The notes: generated by a model not told the origin, from the sequence alone. DNA of 61,764 nt from an uncultured Bacteroidales bacterium (GCA_934728255.1 CAKVEC010000011.1:1-61764), one strand, 5' to 3'; shown: positions 18,231 through 27,526, numbered from the stretch's first letter. Numbers and translations are program-made.

Positions 18231-21200
18231 ATGAGAAAAGCACTTACATTCCTGTTCGCCCTTTGGGCGGCAATAGTGTCTGCCTATGGTGCCAACACCA
18301 CTTGGCATTTCCGTCCTGTCTCTTCCACCAACGTACTGCCCACCAACGAAGTACGCAAACTCTATCAAGACAGCGACGGATTTATCTGGATAAGCACCAA
18401 CAACGGATTGGTTCGCTACGACGGCTATACCTATCTCTCATTCCGCTACCGAGGCTCCGAGCAACTGCTCAGCGGAATGTGCAGTGCCCTCTGCGAAGAC
18501 AACCGCCGGCGCCTGTGGGTCGGTACCAACAACGGACTCTTTGTATTGGACAAACGAAAAGGTACCGTATCCAAGGTGGATTTTCCGACGCTCTGCTACA
18601 GCCGTATCGAAGCCCTTATCACCGCCCCCGACGAAAACCTCTATATCGCTACCAACACAGGTTTATATGTCCACAATACACGCACCGATAGCACCATACA
18701 TTGCACTGGCGACGAGTGGGGCATCCCCGTGGTGGATATGAAAACACTCCTGCTCGACCGGCAAGGGCAACTCTATATCGGCACATGGTCCAACGGACTG
18801 ATGCGGTATGACCTCAACAAACGCCGGCTATACCGCTACGACAAGATACCCGCTTTGCGCTCCTCGCATACGCTCTTTCTCGACAAGACCAACCGCCTGT
18901 GGGTCGGTACATTCGGCAACGGACTGGTGCTGCTCAATGCACCATATGATATGCAGGAACAGCCATATCAATGCTTTGAACATAGCGAAACAGACCCGGC
19001 ATCTTTGCTGGACAACATCATCTATTGCATTGCCCAAGAACCCGTATCGGGCAACCTGTGGATTGGTTCGCGTGCGGGCTTGAGCCTGATGATAGAAAAG
19101 GAAGCGGGAACGGAATTCCTGAACTTTGCCCCTACATTGGAAGACAATGCCCTGCCGTACAACGAGATAAATGCCCTGCTCGCCACACGGGATATGCTCT
19201 ATCTCGGTTCGTACGGAGGCGGACTGTTTGGTATCGACCTATACAACCGGCAAGTAAGCAACGACCCGCTCTATTCCATACGGAAGGACTATGGTACCGC
19301 CTCTATCAACAGCATCTACGAAGACGACTCGCAACCCGTCTTCTGGCTGGCATTGGCGGGATACGGACTCATTCAATACAATATCCGCACCGGGCAATAC
19401 CGTTCCTACAGAGACATACCCGCTTTGGCGGGCTTCAAAAACCTGCGGCGCACCACCTATATCGGCAAGCACGAACAGACAGGCGAACTCTATTTCGCTA
19501 CCGAAGGCGGATTGATTTTATACAACTCGCAGACACAAGTTGCCAAGCCCTACTCGAAAATCTATAATGAGAACATAAACAGAGATATGGTGGACGACTT
19601 CGTCAATTATGTTACTACCGACCGCAAGGGACAACTCTGGCTCGCCACACGTGCTGATGCAGGGTGCCTCACCGACAACGGTTACACACCTGTCAATAGT
19701 ATGCTGGCTGACGGACAGACACCTATGCCGCAAAGCAACATATCCGCCGTTGCTTGCGACCGGCAAGGAAACATCTATATCACTTCCCGTACCGACGGAG
19801 TCTATTTTGCCTCACCTGCCACAAACGGGAGAATGTCGCTCCGCCACTACACCCTGCCGACAGCGGGGGGCGAATGTATGTTTATCGACTCCAAAGACCG
19901 TGTCTGGATAGGCACCGAGGCGGGACTGCTCCTCTTCAACGAAAAGACACAGGCTTTTGAACCATGCAACTACGAATCATTCCGGTTCTACAGCGACTAT
20001 GTGGTCAATGCCATCTGGGAAGACCATAAGCAGAACATCTGGCTCGCCACCAACAAAGGGGTCTTTGTCCTCAAACCTACCGACAACCACACTACGGAGT
20101 ATATGAATATCTTTACCCGCGAAGATGGTCTGCTGGACGATTGCTTTCACCGCAACTGCTATTCGCCTTCCTCCATGGGAAGCATTGTCCTGGGAGGTGC
20201 CAACGGCGTAAGCCGCATTGATGCCGCCGAGACCCGCGAAGTATATACACCAGCCCATCTGGCCCTCACCGATTTCCGCATATACAACCACTCCCTGCGC
20301 GAATTGTCGCCCGCCGATGCCGCCGAAATAACCCCCGAAGCCATCGATGCGGCGCATTGCGTAACGCTCACCCACCTGCAGAACAATTTCACTATCGATT
20401 TTGCACTCCTCAACTACCGCAATCCGCAAAACAACCGCTATGCCTTTATGCTCGAGGGATATGACCACGACTATGTCTATGTGGACGCCCGGCAACGTTT
20501 TGCCTACTACAACAACATTCCTTCGGGTACCTATCGTTTCCGTGTACGTGCTTCCTATGCCGGCAGCGGATGGACTGAACGCGACTTCCCGCTCGAGGTG
20601 CGTATCCTGCCCGCTCCGTGGCGTACATGGTGGGCATACACGCTCTATACCGTAGCCGCACTGGGACTGCTCTCGTTCATCATTTTTATGTCTGTCCACC
20701 GTATCCGTATGAAACAGGAGGTACAGAAAAAAGACCTCGAAAAACGGCAAGCGGAAGAACTGACACAAGCCAAACTGCAGTTCTTCACCAACATCACCCA
20801 CGAACTACTCACTCCGCTCTCTATCATTATGGCTGCCGTGGACGAACTCAAACAGCAGCATAGCACCGATAGAGTCGAAGTGCAAGAATACGACCTTATC
20901 TCCGTCAATGCCACACGTCTTACGCGTCTTATACAGCAGATACTCGAGTTCCGAAAAGCCGAAAGCGGCAACCTGCGGCTCAAAGTGGCGGAAGGCAACA
21001 TATCGCAGTTTGTCGCGCAATGCGTATCGGCGTTTGCCCCATTGGCGCACAAGCAGGGACTTACTTTCTCGTGCGAACAGCCGGAGCAGCCGATCATCGG
21101 CTGGTTCGATTCCGACAAACTCGACAAGATACTCTACAACCTGCTTTCCAATGCCTCCAAATACAATCGCCCCAACGGCACAGTGCGCGTTACCCTCGAC

Positions 21201-22355
21201 ACACGCGACAAGGGGAAAACTCTGGTTATCAAGGTTATCGATACCGGTTGCGGAATGACCGAGGAGGCTAAGAAAAATATGTTCAAGCGCTTCTATGACG
21301 GCGAATACCGTCAGCACCATACCATCGGTTCGGGTATCGGCTTGGCATTGGTCAAAAACCTGATTGACCTCCACCACGGGCAGATCTTTGTGGACAGCGT
21401 CCCCGACCAAGGTTCCACCTTTACCATCCTGCTGCCTGTCTGCCGCGAAGAATACCTTGAGTCGGAAACCGACAAGCACAACCCTGTCATCACCCGCCCC
21501 GAAGCCGTCAATACACCGACCTTCACTATATCCACCTTGCCGGACGCAACGCAAGAGGAAACCGACCTGCAAAAGGCACATATCCTCTTTGTCGATGACA
21601 ACGAAGACCTCGTTTATATCGTCCGCCAGCACCTCGCCCATACCTATCGGGTTACCACCGCCTCCTCCGCCGAAGAGGCACTGGAAATACTCCGGACAGA
21701 CCATACCGTATCGCTCATCATCTCCGACATCGTCATGGGCGGAATGAACGGCTACGATTTCTGCGCTATGCTCAAGCAAACACTCGAATACAGCCACATC
21801 CCCGTCGTTCTGCTCACTGCCAAGCAAACCGCCGAGGATCAGGTGGTCGGCTACAAGATGGGCGCAGACGCCTACCTGACCAAGCCTTTCGATATACAGG
21901 TTTTGGATGCTATGATTGCCAACCTGCTCCAGAAACAGCAGAAGCAAACCATCGACTATCGCCACCAACTGGTTTTCGATGTCAAGGACATGAACTATAC
22001 CTCTCTTGACCAACAGTTCCTCCAACAGGCTATCGATTGCGTCCATAGCCATATCGATGATGCCGAATTTGGTTTGAGTGAGTTCAGCAACGAGATGAAC
22101 ATCTCACGCAGCACTTTGGCGGAAAAACTCAAAAACCTCACAGGATTTACCCCTTCGGGTTTTATCAACGACATCCGCCTGCGTACTGCTTATACGATGC
22201 TGGAGAAAAACAAAGATATACGTATCTCCGAATTAGCCTATTCGGTCGGCTTCAACGACCCGAAATACTTTTCCACCCTCTTCCGCAAGAAATTCGGTTT
22301 CTCCCCCAACCAATTTTCCAAAGACGGACAGTCTATAGAAAGAGTGGGTGATTAG
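18231..22355 (+). CDS. Hybrid two-component system sensor/regulator (HTCS) of the locus
   Basis: A 1374-residue single-chain signalling protein. After a signal peptide (residues 1-20) come about a dozen propeller repeats of the type DSDGFIWISTNNGLVRYDG, forming a periplasmic sensor. A Y_Y_Y domain follows (about 740-795, ending YRFRVRASYAGSG), then one transmembrane helix (about 800-820). Next are a HisKA domain with phospho-acceptor ITHELLTPLS (His near 856), an HATPase domain (LSNASKYNRPNG, GSGIGLALVKNLIDLHHG), a receiver (phospho-acceptor Asp in IISDIVMGG near 1165; Lys in LTKPF) and an AraC-type DNA-binding domain (from about 1270). Such proteins sense a specific oligosaccharide in the periplasm and switch on the adjacent glycan genes. 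The last codons and the stop (GERVGD*) lie inside an 11-bp repeat. Confidence 0.96.
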   Translation: MRKALTFLFALWAAIVSAYGANTTWHFRPVSSTNVLPTNEVRKLYQDSDGFIWISTNNGLVRYDGYTYLSFRYRGSEQLLSGMCSALCEDNRRRLWVGTNNGLFVLDKRKGTVSKVDFPTLCYSRIEALITAPDENLYIATNTGLYVHNTRTDSTIHCTGDEWGIPVVDMKTLLLDRQGQLYIGTWSNGLMRYDLNKRRLYRYDKIPALRSSHTLFLDKTNRLWVGTFGNGLVLLNAPYDMQEQPYQCFEHSETDPASLLDNIIYCIAQEPVSGNLWIGSRAGLSLMIEKEAGTEFLNFAPTLEDNALPYNEINALLATRDMLYLGSYGGGLFGIDLYNRQVSNDPLYSIRKDYGTASINSIYEDDSQPVFWLALAGYGLIQYNIRTGQYRSYRDIPALAGFKNLRRTTYIGKHEQTGELYFATEGGLILYNSQTQVAKPYSKIYNENINRDMVDDFVNYVTTDRKGQLWLATRADAGCLTDNGYTPVNSMLADGQTPMPQSNISAVACDRQGNIYITSRTDGVYFASPATNGRMSLRHYTLPTAGGECMFIDSKDRVWIGTEAGLLLFNEKTQAFEPCNYESFRFYSDYVVNAIWEDHKQNIWLATNKGVFVLKPTDNHTTEYMNIFTREDGLLDDCFHRNCYSPSSMGSIVLGGANGVSRIDAAETREVYTPAHLALTDFRIYNHSLRELSPADAAEITPEAIDAAHCVTLTHLQNNFTIDFALLNYRNPQNNRYAFMLEGYDHDYVYVDARQRFAYYNNIPSGTYRFRVRASYAGSGWTERDFPLEVRILPAPWRTWWAYTLYTVAALGLLSFIIFMSVHRIRMKQEVQKKDLEKRQAEELTQAKLQFFTNITHELLTPLSIIMAAVDELKQQHSTDRVEVQEYDLISVNATRLTRLIQQILEFRKAESGNLRLKVAEGNISQFVAQCVSAFAPLAHKQGLTFSCEQPEQPIIGWFDSDKLDKILYNLLSNASKYNRPNGTVRVTLDTRDKGKTLVIKVIDTGCGMTEEAKKNMFKRFYDGEYRQHHTIGSGIGLALVKNLIDLHHGQIFVDSVPDQGSTFTILLPVCREEYLESETDKHNPVITRPEAVNTPTFTISTLPDATQEETDLQKAHILFVDDNEDLVYIVRQHLAHTYRVTTASSAEEALEILRTDHTVSLIISDIVMGGMNGYDFCAMLKQTLEYSHIPVVLLTAKQTAEDQVVGYKMGADAYLTKPFDIQVLDAMIANLLQKQQKQTIDYRHQLVFDVKDMNYTSLDQQFLQQAIDCVHSHIDDAEFGLSEFSNEMNISRSTLAEKLKNLTGFTPSGFINDIRLRTAYTMLEKNKDIRISELAYSVGFNDPKYFSTLFRKKFGFSPNQFSKDGQSIERVGD

Positions 22356-22398
22356 TGGGTGATTAGTGGGTGATTAGTGGGTGATTCCGCTTAGGATA
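22344..22398. repeat. 11-bp tandem repeat, 5 units, containing the HTCS stop codon
   Basis: GTGGGTGATTA three times, then GTGGGTGATTC and CGCTTAGGATA, all contiguous 11-mers. The first unit codes the end of the sensor/regulator and its TAG stop. The last two units match those at 14852-14873 closely, with 21 identical bases at 22380-22400 and 14855-14875. Confidence 0.9.
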
Positions 22399-22837
22399 GG
22401 TATCTCCTGACACGTATAAATAGTGCATAAACCGCAGCACACACTAATAGCGGACAGAGCACATCGCCTATTGGTGCACGACTCGGCACACCGGGCGAAC
22501 GCCGGACAGGCTGCGCGGACGGAGTCTCGTATGGCATTGCGTACAATGGTTCCACGACAGCAAGTGTACCACCACCTATTTCCGAAGCCACGGTACGGAT
22601 CGCCCCGTTTGCCACAACCATAGGTGCTGTCTGGGAGGTCGGAACTGACAAAGACACACTATGCCCCGCAGCGCAGGTATTCATACTTCCGAAAGACGGC
22701 ATTGTCTCCGCACTCCTCACCTCCTCAAACATATCGCCACATACGTTCCCGCTCGGAACATACATATCAGACGTACTGTAGCGCGCTTCAGATGCAAACA
22801 CGCCCAGAAAAGACAAATATAACAGAACTGATTTCAA
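22391..22837 (-). CDS. Small secreted protein with C-terminal membrane helix
   Basis: 148 residues, starting at a TTG (22835-22837) because an in-frame stop lies two codons upstream. It has an N-terminal signal-like segment (MKSVLLYLSFLGVFA), a low-complexity Ser/Pro/Thr-rich middle, and a C-terminal transmembrane segment followed by Arg (PIGDVLCPLLVCAAVYALFIRVRRYLS). Similar short proteins occur beside large secreted proteins in Bacteroidales. The start is 11 nt after the stop of the 1075-residue gene, so the two are probably translated together. The function is unknown; it could anchor or help export its neighbour. Confidence 0.65.
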   Translation of the reverse strand: MKSVLLYLSFLGVFASEARYSTSDMYVPSGNVCGDMFEEVRSAETMPSFGSMNTCAAGHSVSLSVPTSQTAPMVVANGAIRTVASEIGGGTLAVVEPLYAMPYETPSAQPVRRSPGVPSRAPIGDVLCPLLVCAAVYALFIRVRRYLS

Positions 22838-22848
22838 TAGTTATAGGT

Positions 22849-25800
22849 TTAATAGTGTACTATTTTGGTACTTGTATTCCCTTTGCGTAGGATATACACA
22901 CCTGCGGGCAGCCCCGCTGCGGAGACCTCTCCTTTTCTTACCAACACACCGCCGATCGTATATAATGCGGCAGGATTATCGGCAACCATAGCGGCACCCA
23001 CTTCGGTCGGCACTGTGGGAGTCGTCTTGTGCGGGCGATCCGTCAGCACACGGAAACGATTGGGCATATCGGTTTTAGGCAACGCATAGAATATATATTG
23101 TCCGCCTTCCGCAATCGCCACCACCGAGTCATTCTCCGTATCCTGCAAATAGAGCGAGTCGCCTATCAGCGAAGTAAAAGTCAGCATATAACGATCGTCC
23201 TCGCCGCTTGCAAACCCTATATACGTACTATCGATATGGTCGGTTGCCGCCACTTCCGCCTTGCCGAAATCTGCACTCACATACAGGTTCGCCAACCCGT
23301 CCGCCACTTGTTTGATAGCGTCATACCCGTTGTCATATCCTGCACTATATTGTGCCTCCTCAAACAGATAAATCCGGTCTGCACCGCTTTGCGCACTGTT
23401 CACCTGCACGCGCAACCGGCGTTCCGCAACATCCGTATGGCGTTGCTGCGCCCGCATTGGTTCATTCATTCGCGCGCCCTGTGCGTTCCATACATGCTTC
23501 CCGTAATTCAGATGTATCGTAGCCCCGTCGGTTGTCGCCACTACATACACGCCCGACATAGGCGGAATGGTGGTAATATCGTACTGGCTGTCATACTGGC
23601 TTGCCAGCAGCACGGGTATCGCACAGTAGTGTCCCGGTGTATCATCGCCATTCCCGCCAAGGTTGGTACTGTCGCTCTCCCCCGCATTCCATTGGTTCCA
23701 CGAACCGGCATTGAACAGATAGAACGTGCGCTCTATACCCTCGTCAAAATCATCTACTGTGAAATTTTTCACGTCTATCGGCGCGGCGTAACTGTTGGCA
23801 AACACATTGTCGCCCGCCGCTTTGTGCAACAGCACTATGTCGTGATTACCATTAATCAACTGCCCCGAGAGCGCATAAGTCGGTTGTCCGTATTGCGTAA
23901 CCGTATAGCCCGCAAAAGGCACCATATCAAAGGCTCCGGTCTCTTCTATCCACCCATGCTGCTCGTCCCAGCGGGAAATCCACGTCTGCCCGTTCTTATC
24001 AAAATACACACCTGCCGCAGGTGCCCCCACATACTGCCACGTCGCATCTTTGTCTGCACCCGTATCGAGGGTTGATTGGGTGGTGTAAAACACCGTCGCT
24101 TCTGGCATAGCCGTCCCCGCCTCGGGCGACATACGGAAGAAACCAGCCCCGGTCTTATTGCTCTCTATAACCAATTTATCTTTATCTGCACCCGTAATAC
24201 CGCCTGCATACACCGTCAGTCCGCCCGTCGGTGCAATAGTTATTTTGCCACCATCTTTGATGAGTACGCTGTATGCCTCCACGTTGGTCGTAATCGTTAC
24301 AGGTTGTGCTATCACCACGGGCGTAGCCTCGGTGGGCAACTGACCATGGTCGTAACGACCATTGCATGCCCATAGTGTTGATTCTTTCCAATCGCCTTCT
24401 TCCTTATCAAACGTGAAAGTCGGTTCGGATACCACGTTAAATCGCACAGGCACCTCCACCCGCTTTCCGTCTGCTGTATAGAAAACAACCGTGTCTTTGC
24501 TCTGGAAAGGCTGCGCGGCAGTACCTCTCAGCACAAACGTGTACACCCCATAGTCCCCGCAGGAGTTATTCACCGTCTCTTGCGGCACTAATACCGCCGC
24601 ACCGCCATGGTGCTGCGTCAGCGAATACTGCACTATCGGTACATCCGAATACTGCACACGTATCGTCTCCGAAAACTCCCGATTGATATACCCCTCCACC
24701 GACAAAGAACCGGTCGTAGTCGTCAGATACGATTTCTGCGTTACCTGCACATGGCGGATATACTTTCGTAGTGTCGCACCCATCTTGGTAGCAAAGCGGA
24801 TATGCGTCGTGCCTTCAGGAACGGCATACGGACCGTATTCTTTGTAGTCGGTTGTCAGACTCGGGTTATCCAAGTCCGACCAGGTTGCACCATTGTCTTG
24901 GGAATACTGCACATAGAAATAATTAAAACCTCCCAATTGCCTGTATGCTTCAAACGTCAGTTGGTCGCCCTCCCCTGTAAGGGGCATAGCATCCGTTGCA
25001 TTTATAGTAAAGATACTATGTTCATCGGGTGCATAGAGTGCCAGACTGCCACACGGTTCCCCATACTTGCTTACCCGCACCTCATGCGTAGCGGTGGCGG
25101 TATCGTAAATATCGCTCTCCGCCGTAGTGGCGTGTATATAGGTCGTACCTGTCCCCTTGATATGAATAGAATAGGTGCCGTCCCCGTTATCCACTACCTC
25201 GGCAATATCCGTATCGTCTATGGTATAGTGTATCGCCATATTCGTCCGCCGCCCGAGGCTGTCCACTGCGTATGCCGTCAGCAAGGTAGTCTCATCTATA
25301 GTTCCGTCCTCGGCAGCAATATACCCCATTAGGTTCTGATTCCAACGGATACTTTGCATGCCTTTCGTGATACCGTGCAGCGTAACCATCTTGCCGTCAA
25401 TCGTCAGCGTGGCATTATGCTCGCCCAACTCGCTATGCTTATAACGCACATTCACTATCGCCGTCCCCCACTTACCTTTCTCCGCATTATTATCTATCCA
25501 TACCTCAAACTGCCCGCTTGCGTCCGCCAAACTATACGTAAGTGCTTGGGTATTACACCAATCCATATCAAACGCTCGTACCGTATCCCCCGCATTAAAA
25601 TACACCAATCCGAAATCAATACTCTTTCCTTGCACATTTTCCACATACTGCACCATAGATACCTTAATATCTTTAAGGTACTTATATCCCGTAGCACCGG
25701 TCTCTGTGTAGAATTTTATTTTGGTAGCACGCTTGTCTAACTGCAAAGAATAGTCTTTGTATTTATTTTTAGGAGAGTACTCACTCAATAAGTTGCTCCA

Positions 25801-26076
25801 CTCTCCGTCTATGTATTGTTCAACGTGCAAATCACCACTTGTAAATCCCCAAATAGGCACACTCTTTGCCGAGAAAGTTAATATACCACCTGGTCCATTG
25901 AGGTCATATTCCTGTTCCCAGATAGTATTATACTCCTGTTCCCCGCTCACCTCCAGCACATAGTAACTCCCCGTAATACCCTCCGTACCGGGATATTGCG
26001 GCCACTCGGCATACATACAAACAGGTAAACATAGCAACACACACGCTAATACCCGCTTAACAACATTTTTCATCAT
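22849..26076 (-). CDS. Large secreted multi-domain protein with type IX secretion-like C-terminal tail
   Basis: 1075 residues with a signal peptide (MMKNVVKRVLACVLLCLPVCMYA). Two similar beta-sandwich modules are visible in the N-terminal half (each with LTFSAKS/LTFEAYRQ ... THIRFATKxGATxxKYIRHVQV), with Ig-like segments between them (SIHIKGTGTTYIHATTAES). Further on is KDGGKITIAPTGGLTVYAGG, a turn found in adhesin-like proteins. The C-terminus ends NPAALYTIGGVLVRKGEVSA...LPAGVYILRKG, the pattern of T9SS type A sorting domains. It is probably a cell-surface or released structural or binding protein. No catalytic motif was seen, and its relation to the utilisation locus is unclear. Confidence 0.8.
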   Translation of the reverse strand: MMKNVVKRVLACVLLCLPVCMYAEWPQYPGTEGITGSYYVLEVSGEQEYNTIWEQEYDLNGPGGILTFSAKSVPIWGFTSGDLHVEQYIDGEWSNLLSEYSPKNKYKDYSLQLDKRATKIKFYTETGATGYKYLKDIKVSMVQYVENVQGKSIDFGLVYFNAGDTVRAFDMDWCNTQALTYSLADASGQFEVWIDNNAEKGKWGTAIVNVRYKHSELGEHNATLTIDGKMVTLHGITKGMQSIRWNQNLMGYIAAEDGTIDETTLLTAYAVDSLGRRTNMAIHYTIDDTDIAEVVDNGDGTYSIHIKGTGTTYIHATTAESDIYDTATATHEVRVSKYGEPCGSLALYAPDEHSIFTINATDAMPLTGEGDQLTFEAYRQLGGFNYFYVQYSQDNGATWSDLDNPSLTTDYKEYGPYAVPEGTTHIRFATKMGATLRKYIRHVQVTQKSYLTTTTGSLSVEGYINREFSETIRVQYSDVPIVQYSLTQHHGGAAVLVPQETVNNSCGDYGVYTFVLRGTAAQPFQSKDTVVFYTADGKRVEVPVRFNVVSEPTFTFDKEEGDWKESTLWACNGRYDHGQLPTEATPVVIAQPVTITTNVEAYSVLIKDGGKITIAPTGGLTVYAGGITGADKDKLVIESNKTGAGFFRMSPEAGTAMPEATVFYTTQSTLDTGADKDATWQYVGAPAAGVYFDKNGQTWISRWDEQHGWIEETGAFDMVPFAGYTVTQYGQPTYALSGQLINGNHDIVLLHKAAGDNVFANSYAAPIDVKNFTVDDFDEGIERTFYLFNAGSWNQWNAGESDSTNLGGNGDDTPGHYCAIPVLLASQYDSQYDITTIPPMSGVYVVATTDGATIHLNYGKHVWNAQGARMNEPMRAQQRHTDVAERRLRVQVNSAQSGADRIYLFEEAQYSAGYDNGYDAIKQVADGLANLYVSADFGKAEVAATDHIDSTYIGFASGEDDRYMLTFTSLIGDSLYLQDTENDSVVAIAEGGQYIFYALPKTDMPNRFRVLTDRPHKTTPTVPTEVGAAMVADNPAALYTIGGVLVRKGEVSAAGLPAGVYILRKGNTSTKIVHY

Positions 26077-26181
26077 AGTTTTAGTACCTTTTCAAAGGAA
26101 ATCACTCTCCCCTGTTTCTTTTATTTCTTTAATTTCTCTCGCACCGCACAGCAGGTGCGTAGGAGTCATATAAAAACAGCG

Positions 26182-26189
26182 CAAAATTA
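26182..26189 (-). promoter_or_regulatory. -7 element of the 1075-residue secreted protein gene
   Basis: The minus strand reads TAATTTTG, about 105 nt upstream of the ATG at 26076, giving a long leader that carries a small GC-rich hairpin. Confidence 0.6.
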
Positions 26190-26302
26190 TGATTTATCCG
26201 CTGAATATACAAGTTTGCAACCCAAAAACAGGTACGATTATTAATAATCTGCAATAATTTCGTAATACCCGTATATCTATCTTTTGAATACTTTGTAGCA
26301 TA

Positions 26303-26337
26303 AAAAAGGCTGTCTGACAAATGCAGACAGCCCATTT
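26303..26337 (-). terminator. Rho-independent terminator after the radical SAM gene
   Basis: A perfect 9-bp stem GGCTGTCTG / CAGACAGCC with a 7-nt loop; in the minus direction it is followed by TTTTTT. It lies about 115 nt downstream of the radical SAM stop, and the 80-bp repeat lies between them. Confidence 0.85.
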
Positions 26338-26361
26338 TAGTATAGTACCCTCTTAAGCCTA

Positions 26362-26441
26362 CCTTATGCTATCGGGTGTATGTGATTCGTATGTGATTCG
26401 TATGTTATTAGGCGGTTTTTGCTTGTATTATAGCGAGTTAT
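26362..26441 (+). repeat. 80-bp dispersed repeat, copy A
   Basis: Matches the reverse complement of 38116-38195 at 76 of 80 positions by my alignment, without gaps. The core is an 11-mer array GTATGTGATTC, GTATGTGATTC, GTATGTTATTA (26378-26410), flanked by CTATCGGGT and TTTTTGCTTGTATTATAG. Here it lies in the 3' untranslated region of the radical SAM gene. Confidence 0.9.
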
Positions 26442-26451
26442 ATAAAAGTTA

Positions 26452-27522
26452 TTATTTCCCTTGTTCCAACCTGTGCAAATGACACAACATCAGGCTGCCG
26501 TCCTCCCTGCGCAGGTGCATACCGTTCCCCTCGCAGAACCCGAATACCTTGCAGTCCTTGCATGGTTCTTCTTTGCGCATCCAGTCACGGTTGCGGTACT
26601 GCTGAAAACCGTTTTCCCAAATGTCCCAAAACGAATCCTTATAGATATTGCCCTGATAGTACTTGCCGCGGATACTGGTGCATGCCGATATACTGCCGTC
26701 TATCAGGATAGATGCAATCGACAGCCCAGCCGCGCACTGGTACAAATGGTCGCGCACCTTGCCCTCATAGTCCCCGAGGAACCCCTCGCACGAGTAACTC
26801 ACATGCCGTCCCGCTTCCCGCTCTGACACAATAAAATCCATCAGTTGCCGGAACTGCCCGTCCGTCAGTATCAGTTCGGGGTGTTGCGCGGCACGCCCCA
26901 TCGGGTCAATACCGAACACACGCCAGTCACGTGCGCCGAGACTCCAAATCAAGTCGCGTATCTCGCCCAGACGCTCTATATTCCTCTGGTTCGCACACGT
27001 TACCACATCCCATGCCAGGTCTTTCTCGCCGGCAGCCAAACGGATCGCCCTGCACGCCCCCTCAAAAGCCATAGGGTGCTGCCGCAGCCATACATGGTCG
27101 TCCTTCAAGCCGTCCAAACTGATAGCCATCGAGCGCAGCCCCGCCTGCCGTAGCGCACGGAAACGCTCCGGCGTAAGTGCCAGTCCGTTGGTTACCATTC
27201 CCCACGGATAACCCCTGTCGTAGAGCGCACGCCCCACCTGCTCCAAATCCTTGCGCATCAGCGGTTCGCCGCCCGAGATGATAATCAGCACCTTGTGCGG
27301 ATCTACGTGCGGCGTTATCTCTGTGTCTATCACGTGCAGAAAATCCTCTGCAGGCATATCGGGCTGTGTTACTGACGATACGCAATCGCTGCCGCAATGC
27401 AGGCAATGCACATTGCAGCGCAGCGTACTCTCCCAAAATAACTGCTGCAACGGGTGAAGCGTCTTTAGGTTGCGCCGACGCAACTGCTCAAGCCGAAGTG
27501 CCAATCGAAGACGAAAATCCAT
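26452..27522 (-). CDS. Radical SAM/SPASM enzyme paired with a small lipoprotein
   Basis: 356 residues. The radical SAM cluster motif CNVHCLHC (C36-x3-C40-x2-C43) is followed by GGEPLMRKDL, the SAM-binding region. The C-terminal SPASM-type region has SACTSIRGKYYQGN and CKDCKVFGFCEGNG, with a last Cys in LMLCHLHRL, enough for at least one auxiliary Fe-S cluster. SPASM enzymes generally modify ribosomally made peptides. The gene follows a 97-residue lipoprotein gene by 45 nt. I recall a Bacteroidetes 'rSAM/lipoprotein system' (TIGR04133/TIGR04134) with this arrangement; the match is from memory. The lipoprotein is the likely substrate (inference). Confidence 0.88.
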   Translation of the reverse strand: MDFRLRLALRLEQLRRRNLKTLHPLQQLFWESTLRCNVHCLHCGSDCVSSVTQPDMPAEDFLHVIDTEITPHVDPHKVLIIISGGEPLMRKDLEQVGRALYDRGYPWGMVTNGLALTPERFRALRQAGLRSMAISLDGLKDDHVWLRQHPMAFEGACRAIRLAAGEKDLAWDVVTCANQRNIERLGEIRDLIWSLGARDWRVFGIDPMGRAAQHPELILTDGQFRQLMDFIVSEREAGRHVSYSCEGFLGDYEGKVRDHLYQCAAGLSIASILIDGSISACTSIRGKYYQGNIYKDSFWDIWENGFQQYRNRDWMRKEEPCKDCKVFGFCEGNGMHLRREDGSLMLCHLHRLEQGK

Positions 27523-27526
27523 AGGA

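Larger units (their letters stand above)
26077..26451. other. Intergenic region with promoter, terminator and dispersed repeat
   Basis: It holds, from left to right: a leader with a small hairpin (CGCACC...GGTGCG, near 26140-26160), the minus-strand -7 element at 26182-26189, the radical SAM terminator at 26303-26337, and the 80-bp repeat at 26362-26441. The 68-residue open frame at 26129-26335 is not considered a gene. Confidence 0.7.

Noticed and set aside
19977..20801. A 274-codon minus-strand open frame
   Set aside because: It is antisense to the HTCS gene over its propeller, Y_Y_Y and membrane regions and shows no domain of its own.
23029..24075. A 348-codon plus-strand open frame
   Set aside because: It is antisense to the large secreted protein, whose signal peptide, repeats and C-terminal tail are convincing on the minus strand.
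26129..26335. A 68-residue minus-strand open frame
   Set aside because: It runs through the radical SAM terminator hairpin and the promoter of the 1075-residue gene, and has no recognisable protein features.
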